Positions 57,189-64,000 of a DNA stretch of 64,000 nucleotides are shown here, one piece after another (position 1 is the stretch's first letter; each line of letters starts with the position of its first letter). Under the pieces are notes generated by a model. The model made no database searches and was not told the origin of the DNA. It saw only the letters and a program-made list of their open reading frames with translations. The DNA comes from Pseudomonas kermanshahensis. GTDB lineage: Bacteria > Pseudomonadota > Gammaproteobacteria > Pseudomonadales > Pseudomonadaceae. The stretch is taken from assembly GCF_014269205.2 (NCBI RefSeq), contig NZ_JABWRY020000001.1, forward strand, positions 186,001 to 250,000, in the 5' to 3' direction. The position numbers and the translations under genes are program-made.

Positions 57189-58370
57189 ATGAACCTGCGA
57201 ATGGTGCTCATCCTGGGCGCATTGAGTGCGTTCGGGCCTTTGGCGATCGACTTTTACCTGCCCGCCTTCCCGGCCATGGCGCAGGCTTTCGCCACCGATG
57301 AAAAACACGTTCAGGCCACCTTGGCCGCCTACTTCCTTGGCCTGTCCATCGGGCAGTTGGCCTATGGCCCGGTGGCCGACCGCTTCGGACGGCGTAAGCC
57401 GCTGTTGTTCGGCGTGGCGCTGTTTACCCTGGCGTCGCTGGCCTGTGCCTATGCCCCCAACCTCGACACCCTGGTCCTGGCGCGGTTCGTCCAGGCCCTG
57501 GGCGGTTGTGCCGGGATGGTGCTGTCGCGGGCGATCGTCAGCGACAAGTGCGACCCGGTGGCGTCGGCCAAGGTGTTCTCGCAGTTGATGCTGGTGATGG
57601 GCCTGGCGCCGATCCTGGCGCCAATGCTTGGCGGGGTGTTGGTGAACCTGGCCGGTTGGCAGTCGATCTTCCTCGTCCTGAGCCTGTTCAGCGCGGCCTG
57701 CCTGCTGGCGGTCAGCCTGGGCCTGCCGGAAAGCCTGCCGGCGGACATGCCGCGCCAGCCGCTGTCCGGGGCGCTGCGCCAGTACCTGCGTTTGTTCAAT
57801 GACCGGGTGTTTCTTGGCCATGCCTTGACCGGGGGTATTGCCATTGCCGGTATGTTTGCCTACATCGCGGGGTCGCCATTCGTCTTCATCAAGTTATATG
57901 GCGTACCTGCCGAGCACTATGGCTGGTTGTTCGGCACCAACGCGGCTGGCTTTATCCTCGTGGCGCAGGTCAATGCCCGTTTGCTGGCCAAGCGCGGCCC
58001 AGCCTTCCTGCTGGTGCGTGCTGTGTGGATGTACCTGGCTGCAGGTTTGGTATTGCTGGGCGTCGCTGCACTGCGGCCGAGCCAGTTATGGCCGCTGTTG
58101 GTGCCGTTGTTCGTGTGTATCGCCAGCCTGGGTTGCATCATCCCCAATGCGTCGGCCTGCGCCATGAGCGGGCAGGGCGCACGCGCAGGCAGCGCCTCGG
58201 CGCTGATGGGCTGCCTGCAATTCAGCGTCGCCGCAGGCGCGGCGGCGTTGGTCGGGCTGTTGCACGATGGCAGTGCGGTGCCAATGACACTGGTGATCAG
58301 CCTGTGCGGGGCGCTGGTGGTCAGTGTCGCGCTGCTGACCCGGCGTTTGCAGGCCAGGCGTCCCGCATAA
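57189..58370 (+). CDS. Bcr/CflA-family MFS drug exporter
   Basis: 393-residue 12-span major-facilitator protein. The N-terminus ALSAFGPLAIDFYLPAFPAM is the Bcr/CflA signature; the loop 2-3 motif is GPVADRFGRRKPLL and motif C is LVMGLAPILAPMLGG. Substrates may include bicyclomycin or sulfonamide-like compounds by homology only. Convergent with, and overlapping by 50 bp, a small gene on the minus strand. Confidence 0.93.
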   Translation: MNLRMVLILGALSAFGPLAIDFYLPAFPAMAQAFATDEKHVQATLAAYFLGLSIGQLAYGPVADRFGRRKPLLFGVALFTLASLACAYAPNLDTLVLARFVQALGGCAGMVLSRAIVSDKCDPVASAKVFSQLMLVMGLAPILAPMLGGVLVNLAGWQSIFLVLSLFSAACLLAVSLGLPESLPADMPRQPLSGALRQYLRLFNDRVFLGHALTGGIAIAGMFAYIAGSPFVFIKLYGVPAEHYGWLFGTNAAGFILVAQVNARLLAKRGPAFLLVRAVWMYLAAGLVLLGVAALRPSQLWPLLVPLFVCIASLGCIIPNASACAMSGQGARAGSASALMGCLQFSVAAGAAALVGLLHDGSAVPMTLVISLCGALVVSVALLTRRLQARRPA

Positions 58371-58518
58371 GCGGGTGAGGCGCCTGCAGGCGGGTTTCCA
58401 ATGTGGCGACGAAGGCACGCGCCTCGGCCTCGCTGCGGAAACTCACCACGTGTTGGTCGAGCTGAACCTGCCAAGGGCAAACGGGGTTGCGGCTCGACGC
58501 ACTGACGACAATTTTCAT
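58321..58518 (-). CDS. Small conserved-looking protein of unknown function
   Basis: 65 residues (MKIVVSASSRNPVCPWQVQL, then DQHVVSFRSEAEARAFVATL), with a beta-beta-alpha pattern that looks like a folded mini-domain similar to DUF2188-like proteins. GGAGG ends nine bases before the ATG. It overlaps the end of the MFS gene by 50 bp on the opposite strand. A pair of TGACSGTCA sites lies 85-125 bp upstream of its start. Function unknown. Confidence 0.6.
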   Translation of the reverse strand: MKIVVSASSRNPVCPWQVQLDQHVVSFRSEAEARAFVATLETRLQAPHPLMRDAWPANAGSAARH

Positions 58519-59045
58519 CGCGGCATACCTCCAATGGGGTGTGAGCGGAAGAAGTGTAGCGCTGTGCCCTGTGCCTGCCATGTCCGGCATCCGTGGTCTG
58601 ACTGACGGTCATTTCCCCCCTGTTCTTCCCTCCTGACCGTCATGCTCCGCGTGTAATACCTGGAGGCATGTAGAAGCTTCGCTTTTGTTTGCGCTATTTA
58701 TGGAAGCTGCTTGTCGGTCGCGTCCGAACCTGCACAGTGCGAATAGTGCTCATGACCTGCCTCTGTCCCGCTGAGTGCTGGGGCACTGCTCAACTGCGGG
58801 GTATTGGGCGGGCTCACTGCACAGACACATCATCTCTCATGGGTAGGTATACCCAGTGGACTTCTGACAGGTGGGCTGAAGCGGCTAGCGCCCTGAGAGA
58901 GAGTTTAAGCGGCTTATACTGGCGACCAGCGCCGATGCCAGCGAGCAGGGTTTCCCTCTCAAGGCCGGCGACTGTCAGGCAGGCGATCCCAGTGCCAGGG
59001 TTGGCCATTGCATCCATATAAAAACGTGCAGGGAGTTACAGGGAC
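58519..59045. other. Gene-free stretch before the ArsR-type gene
   Basis: 527 bp with no supported coding region. It holds a pair of nine-base repeats (58603-58642) at the left and a possible -10 element TATACT about 130 bp before the ArsR-family gene at the right. Two open frames (58689-59021 plus, 58814-59017 minus) lack ribosome sites and family resemblance. Confidence 0.55.
58603..58642. promoter_or_regulatory. Paired TGACSGTCA sites
   Basis: TGACGGTCA (58603-58611) and TGACCGTCA (58634-58642) are inverted copies and each is itself nearly palindromic. Their centres are 31 bp apart, about three helical turns, which is typical of paired operators. The regulator is unknown. Confidence 0.4.
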
Positions 59046-59759
59046 ATGAACGCAGTCAGCAGTATCAGCCAGATCGCCAGCCTGATGGCCGACCCCAAGC
59101 GCAGCGCCATGTTGTGGGCGCTGATCGACGGCACCCCACGGCTGGCCAACGAGCTCGCGATGATGACCGGGCTGACCTCGTCTTCCGCCTGCGCCCACCT
59201 CTCGTTGCTGTCTTCGGCGGGTTTGCTGCGGCATGAGGCGCGGGGCCGCAAACGCTATTTCCGCCTGGCCACGCCTCAGGTAGGGGCAGCGGTGGAAGCA
59301 CTGGCCAGCGTGCAGTTGGGCAGCGCCAGAGACGACCACCCCGAGGCGGCAGCCTTGCAGTTGCCGATGTCGATCCGCAGGGCGCGGCGCTGCGGTGACC
59401 ACCTCGGCGGCGAGCTGGCCGGGGAGTTGTATCACCGTCTGGTGGTGGCGGGCTGGTTGGAGGGCACTGACCGGCAACTGGTGGTCAGTGAGCAAGGGCG
59501 GGCAGAGCTGGCGCTGGTCGGCGTCTACATAGATGCCTTGGCGCCGCACCAGCAACGGGGGTGTGTGATCTGCCGTTGCACTGACTGGAACAACCAGGGG
59601 CCACACTTGGGCGGCGTTCTGGGGCAGGCCTTGTTCAGGCTGTTTCTGCAGTCGGGTTGGATGCGCGAATCGGAGGACACGCGGGCTTTGCATATCTCGG
59701 CGCTGGGCATCCAGCAGATCAATCGCATTGCCCGCGTGCAGACGTTGCAGGTTGGGTAA
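59046..59759 (+). CDS. ArsR-family regulator with C-terminal Cys motif
   Basis: 237 residues. Residues ~5-85 are an ArsR-type winged helix (ISQIASLMADPKRSAMLWAL, TSSSACAHLSLLSSAGLLRH, RGRKRYFRLATPQV). The C-terminal half is a separate domain with CVICRC (Cys173/176/178), a CxxCxC arrangement that could bind a metal, but it is not the classic ArsR metal site. GGGA precedes the start. Single gene, convergent with the adenine deaminase gene 19 bp away. The effector is unknown. Confidence 0.85.
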   Translation: MNAVSSISQIASLMADPKRSAMLWALIDGTPRLANELAMMTGLTSSSACAHLSLLSSAGLLRHEARGRKRYFRLATPQVGAAVEALASVQLGSARDDHPEAAALQLPMSIRRARRCGDHLGGELAGELYHRLVVAGWLEGTDRQLVVSEQGRAELALVGVYIDALAPHQQRGCVICRCTDWNNQGPHLGGVLGQALFRLFLQSGWMRESEDTRALHISALGIQQINRIARVQTLQVG

Positions 59760-59778
59760 CCGCACCGCCAACGTCTGA

Positions 59779-60732
<954 letters not shown>

Positions 60733-60809
60733 TTATCTCGATCAGGTACGGTTGCCGCCATTCTACAGGGCCTGGCCAGGCATTGCGCCCGGCCAGGCCC
60801 TGTGTTGCC

Positions 60810-62165
60810 TCAACCGGCGATGAGCTGCGCGGCCGCCTGGCGGTGATCGGCGATCAGGCCTTGGATATCCAGGCCTTCGATTTGCCCGTCGATGACCCGC
60901 CACTGGCCACCGACCATGACTCGGTCGGCGCGGTCGGCGCCGCACAGCAGCAGCGCCGACAGCGGGTCATGGCTGCCAGAGAAGCGCAGTTCGTCGAGCT
61001 TGAACAACGCCAGGTCGGCTTGCATGCCGACGGCCAGCTCGCCGATGTCCTGGCGCCCCAACAGCCGCGCCGAGCCGCGCGTGGCCCAACCCAGGGCACG
61101 TTCTGGGGTGATCTGCTCGGCGCCATAGCGCAAGCGCTGCAGGTACAGCGCCTGGCGGGCTTCGAGGATCATGTTGGAGGCGTCGTTGGAGGCCGAACCG
61201 TCTACGCCCAGGCCCACGGGGGCACCGGCGGCTTCAAGGTCGACGGTTGGGCAGATGCCCGAGGCCAGGCGCATGTTCGAGCTCGGGCAGTGGCAAATAC
61301 CGGTGCCGGCCGCGCCCAGGCGGGCGATTTCTTCGCCATTGAAGTGGATGCCGTGAGCCAGCCAGGTGCGTGGGCCGAGCCAGCCGACGCTGTCCAGGTA
61401 GTCCACGGTGCGCAGACCGAAACGCTGCAGGCAGAAGTCTTCCTCATCAAGGGTCTCTGCCAGGTGGGTGTGCAGCCGCACGTCCAGCTCTTCGGCCAGC
61501 GTGGCACTGGCCCGCATGATCTCGGGTGTGACCGAGAAGGGCGAGCAGGGTGCCAGGGCAATCTGGATCTGCGCACCTTCGCCGCGCTCGTGGTAGCTGT
61601 GGATAAGCCGTTGGCTGTCGGTCAGGATCACTTCACCCTGTTGCACCGTTTGCTGGGGTGGCAGGCCGCCGTCGTCTTCGCCAAGGCTCATGGAGCCGCG
61701 GGTCAGCATCGCGCGCATGCCCAGCTTGCGCACCACTTCGACTTGCACGTCGATGGCGTTGTCCAGGCCTTGCGGGAACAGGTAATGGTGATCGGCCGCA
61801 GTCGTGCAGCCCGACAGCAACAGTTCAGCCAGTGCCACCTGGCTGGCCAGCGCCAGCTTCGCGGGGGTGAGGCGTGCCCATACCGGGTACAGCGTCTTCA
61901 GCCAGGGGAACAGCGGTTGGTTGACCACCGGTGCCCAGGCGCGGGTCAGCGTCTGGTAGAAGTGGTGATGGGTGTTGATCAGGCCGGGGGTTACCACATG
62001 TTCGCGGGCATCGAACACTTGGTCGCACGGTTGGCTGGGGCTTTCGCCAAGGGCCAGGAGTTGTGTGATGCGGCCGTCTTCGATGACCAGCCCGCCACGG
62101 GCGTCGGCGCCGTTGGCAGTGAAGATGGCAAGGGGGGATTTCAACCAGATACGGGTCGCAGGCAT
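60810..62165 (-). CDS. 8-oxoguanine deaminase
   Basis: 451-residue amidohydrolase, related to guanine deaminase and SAH/chlorohydrolases and very like P. aeruginosa PA0142, which deaminates 8-oxoguanine to urate. Metal ligands: PGLINTHHHFYQTLTRAW at the N-terminus, LHTHLAETLDEEDFC and WLAHGIHFN in the middle, and GLGVDGSASNDASNM with the catalytic Asp. It probably detoxifies or salvages oxidised purine. Located upstream of the adenine deaminase on the same strand. Confidence 0.92.
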   Translation of the reverse strand: MPATRIWLKSPLAIFTANGADARGGLVIEDGRITQLLALGESPSQPCDQVFDAREHVVTPGLINTHHHFYQTLTRAWAPVVNQPLFPWLKTLYPVWARLTPAKLALASQVALAELLLSGCTTAADHHYLFPQGLDNAIDVQVEVVRKLGMRAMLTRGSMSLGEDDGGLPPQQTVQQGEVILTDSQRLIHSYHERGEGAQIQIALAPCSPFSVTPEIMRASATLAEELDVRLHTHLAETLDEEDFCLQRFGLRTVDYLDSVGWLGPRTWLAHGIHFNGEEIARLGAAGTGICHCPSSNMRLASGICPTVDLEAAGAPVGLGVDGSASNDASNMILEARQALYLQRLRYGAEQITPERALGWATRGSARLLGRQDIGELAVGMQADLALFKLDELRFSGSHDPLSALLLCGADRADRVMVGGQWRVIDGQIEGLDIQGLIADHRQAAAQLIAG

Positions 62166-62285
62166 GGTGCCGGCTCCTCTGAAAGTGGGTTCAGGTTAGC
62201 CAGCTCAGTGTTGCCCTGTCTGCTGATCCAGGTCCGCCACGGGGGCGAGGCATCGAGTCTACTGCCTCGCCACGCGGCTTTCAAT

Positions 62286-62972
62286 TCACCAGATCAGCGG
62301 TTCACCTTTGTAGTTGATGAAGCGCAGGCCGCCCTTACCGCTTTGCGCCTTGATCTGCTCGAGCATGCCGCGGGTGCTGGTCAGCACGTCGATCTCCGCA
62401 TTTTCGCCGCCCATGTCGGTCTTCACCCAGCCGGGGTGCATGGCCAGCACGCAGAGGCCGGGGCGCTGTTGTTCGACGACGAAGCTGTTGATCATCGAGT
62501 TCAGGGCCGCCTTGCTGGCTTTGTACAGGCAGACTTCACCGCCGTCCGGGATCGTCACGCTGCCCAGGATCGAGCTCATGAAGGCCAGCACGCCGCTGCC
62601 TTCGCGCACCTGGCCAACCAAGCGGCGGGCGACGCGGATGGGGGCCACGGCGTTGGTCATGAACAGGTCGCCGATGTCCTGGTTGCGGACGGTTTCCAGG
62701 TCTTGTGGCAGCGGCCCCATGACGCCCGCGTTGACAAATACCAGGTCGAACACTTCGCCTTGCAGGCGTTGCTTCAAACCATCGAGCTGAGCGGTGTCGT
62801 TCATCTCCAGCTGTTCGATGCGCACACCGGGAACGTGGGCCAGGGCGCCGGCCTTTTGCGGGTCACGCACGGTGGCGATGACGTTCCAGCCATCTTCTTG
62901 CAGGCGTTGCACCAGCCCCAGGCCAAGGCCGCGTGAGGCGCCGATGATGAGGGCAGTTCTTGAGTTAGCCAT
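62286..62972 (-). CDS. Short-chain dehydrogenase, C-factor-like
   Basis: 228-residue classical SDR: TALIIGASRGLGLGLVQRLQ (cofactor), VFVNAGVMGP, the Ser in LAFMSSILGS and the YKASKAALN catalytic Tyr/Lys, then HPGWVKTDMGG. It resembles the CsgA/C-factor group of SDRs. Substrate unknown. GGAA precedes the start. Upstream lies an unusual intergenic region with DnaA-box repeats. Confidence 0.92.
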   Translation of the reverse strand: MANSRTALIIGASRGLGLGLVQRLQEDGWNVIATVRDPQKAGALAHVPGVRIEQLEMNDTAQLDGLKQRLQGEVFDLVFVNAGVMGPLPQDLETVRNQDIGDLFMTNAVAPIRVARRLVGQVREGSGVLAFMSSILGSVTIPDGGEVCLYKASKAALNSMINSFVVEQQRPGLCVLAMHPGWVKTDMGGENAEIDVLTSTRGMLEQIKAQSGKGGLRFINYKGEPLIW

Positions 62973-63114
62973 AGGAACATTCCTTTATCGGTGTAGGAAA
63001 AAGGATTTGAGCATACTGCAGAGTCGCTAACTGTGCCTGCGCTGCAGCTGGTCAAAAAATGATCGATGGCGCCAGGCTGCTTGTAGACGGGCGCTTCGCC
63101 TGTTGGCTAACGGG

Positions 63115-63149
63115 TTATCCACAGGCTGTTCCACAGTTATTGTGTGCAA
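63115..63149 (+). repeat. DnaA-box repeat, copy 1
   Basis: Begins TTATCCACAGGC and continues with CCACAGTT and TTGTG; about 30 of 35 positions match copy 2 at 63302-63336. Confidence 0.75.
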
Positions 63150-63224
63150 GCCGAGCGGAGTGGCCAGTGCGTAACCACTCCAGGAATTGGGGATAACTTT
63201 TGAGGTTTCAGCAATTTGCGACTG

Positions 63225-63257
63225 TCATCAAATAGTGATCAAAATATGATCAAAGCT
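63225..63257 (+). repeat. Three 11-bp-phased TSATCAAA repeats
   Basis: TCATCAAA at 63225, TGATCAAA at 63236 and TGATCAAA at 63247, spaced exactly 11 bp (one helical turn), forming a short AT-rich iteron-like array between the two DnaA-box repeats. Confidence 0.75.
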
Positions 63258-63301
63258 CTGGGGGTCTTGAAACCAATGGGCTGCAAGAGAGTGCCCCAAG
63301 C

Positions 63302-63336
63302 TTATCCACAGGCAGGCCCACAGTTCTTGTGAGCAA
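63302..63336 (+). repeat. DnaA-box repeat, copy 2
   Basis: Second copy of the 35-bp repeat, again starting with TTATCCACAGGC, 25 bp from the stop of the YigZ gene. Confidence 0.75.
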
Positions 63337-63360
63337 TGTCCAGCACATGTGAACAGTTAT

Positions 63361-63945
63361 TCAGCGCGCTTCCAGCAGAATGCGCCCACGGCTCAGGTCG
63401 GCCAGTTGCTGGCGCAAGGGGGCCAGGTGGGCTTCACCGACCGCGATGTGCAGGTCAACGCCATTGGCGGTGAACTGTTCATCCAGCACCAGGCCGTCGA
63501 CGTCCGCCAGGCGCAGCTTCACCAAGGCCAGTTCGCTGAAGCTGCAACTGCAGGTGTATTCGCTGCGCTGCACCAGCACCCGCTTGGGCGCCTGTTGCAG
63601 GCATTTGTTGGCGCCACCGCCATAGGCCCTGGCCAGGCCACCGGTACCCAGCTGGATGCCGCCATACCAGCGGATCACCAGCACCACCACCTGATCGCAG
63701 TCTTGCGCTTCGATGGCGGCCAGAATAGGGCGCCCGGCGGTGCCGCCCGGTTCGCCGTCATCATTGCTGCGGTATTGCCCGCCAAGCTTCCACGCCCAGC
63801 AGTTGTGGGTGGCCGCCAGGTCGCTGTGGCGTTCGATGAAGCTCATCGCCTCGGCAGCACTGTTGATTGGGCCGGCGAGGGTGATGAAGCGGCTTTTGCG
63901 GATTTCTTCACGAAACTCGCAGAGGTCGAGCAGGGTAGAAGGCAT
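63361..63945 (-). CDS. yigZ: YigZ/IMPACT family protein
   Basis: 194 residues. The N-terminal UPF0029 domain has EIRKSRFITLAGPINSAAEA, THNCWAWKLGGQYRSNDDGE, PGGTAGRPILAAIE and VIRWYGGIQLGTGGLARAYG, the most conserved blocks of the family. A C-terminal ferredoxin-like DUF1949 domain follows. Role uncertain; eukaryotic IMPACT acts in translation control. The start is 9 bp after the stop of a further minus-strand gene at the window edge. Confidence 0.93.
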   Translation of the reverse strand: MPSTLLDLCEFREEIRKSRFITLAGPINSAAEAMSFIERHSDLAATHNCWAWKLGGQYRSNDDGEPGGTAGRPILAAIEAQDCDQVVVLVIRWYGGIQLGTGGLARAYGGGANKCLQQAPKRVLVQRSEYTCSCSFSELALVKLRLADVDGLVLDEQFTANGVDLHIAVGEAHLAPLRQQLADLSRGRILLEAR

Positions 63946-63954
63946 AAATGGCTG

Positions 63955-64000
63955 TCAGGCACTCGGCTTGATGCCGCACCCCTTGAGAATGATATGGATA
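63955..64000 (-). CDS. C-terminal end of an unidentified gene (partial)
   Basis: The last 14-15 codons of a minus-strand frame (ends LKGCGIKPSA, stop at 63955-63957) enter from the right edge, 9 bp upstream of yigZ. The spacing suggests an operon. Too short to identify. Confidence 0.4.
   Translation of the reverse strand, partial: IHIILKGCGIKPSA

Larger units (their letters stand above)
62973..63360. other. Intergenic region with DnaA-box repeats and phased repeats
   Basis: 388 bp without a gene, less GC-rich than its surroundings. It contains a 35-bp repeat twice (63115-63149, 63302-63336), each starting with the exact DnaA box TTATCCACA; an inverted near-match TGGGGATAA (63188-63196); and three 11-bp-spaced octamers (63225-63254). 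No dnaA, dnaN or rpmH is near, so it is not the expected chromosomal origin. Confidence 0.7.

Noticed and set aside
58689..59021. 110-codon plus frame, and 67-codon minus frame at 58814-59017
   Set aside because: No ribosome-binding site, no known motif, and they overlap each other on opposite strands upstream of the ArsR-type gene. Listed only as part of the gene-free stretch.
62973..63360. Chromosomal replication origin oriC
   Set aside because: DnaA boxes are present, but the oriC of pseudomonads lies by rpmH-dnaA-dnaN and none of these genes is here; only two exact boxes are seen.

Overview
The window is a high-GC chromosomal segment of a fluorescent pseudomonad. Gene content and order match the Pseudomonas putida group as I remember it (eut module, mpl-ubiX, aco operon, dsbD-aroQ-accB-accC, speA, copA-cueR, purine deaminases). 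It is ordinary core genome: I see no prophage, integron, transposase gene, CRISPR array, rRNA or tRNA. About 53 genes are supported.

Left part (1-18.7 kb): two catabolic modules, each driven by a sigma-54 promoter and a divergent AcoR-type activator. The first is ethanolamine use (aldehyde dehydrogenase, permease, eutB, eutC; minus strand) with activator eatR. The second is acetoin cleavage (acoX-acoA-acoB-acoC; minus strand) with activator acoR. Between them lie mpl, ubiX, a small YceK-like lipoprotein gene, an atypical SDR and a lipoprotein with MORN repeats and a C13 (legumain/caspase-like) peptidase domain.

Middle part (19-34 kb): fatty-acid and shikimate genes (dsbD, aroQ, accB, accC on the minus strand), a chemoreceptor, a two-receiver GGDEF response regulator, a DUF2333/Nudix pair, yciH, speA and a MATE exporter. 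Next (33-44 kb) come an alpha-2-macroglobulin lipoprotein and penicillin-binding protein 1C, a two-partner-secretion transporter without a visible partner, and a PprB-like regulator with an FppA-like prepilin peptidase but no Tad pilus genes.

Right part (44-64 kb): two DUF4136 lipoproteins, cmoM with a MazG-like gene, a MaoC / large FabG / thiolase cluster with an AraC regulator, a second chemoreceptor, the copper module (copA-cueR and copZ, each with a recognisable CueR-type promoter), a Bcr/CflA exporter, an ArsR-type regulator, adenine and 8-oxoguanine deaminases, an SDR and a YigZ protein.

The most unusual signals are non-coding or sit at the edge of coding: a REP palindrome pair translated in frame inside eatR; a 221-bp nested inverted repeat after acoR whose end recurs head-to-head before acoC; an intergenic block with two DnaA-box repeats flanking three 11-bp-phased repeats (62973-63360); and a perfect 35-bp REP inverted pair running into a CA microsatellite. 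Gene identities come from reading the translations against remembered families. No database search was run.
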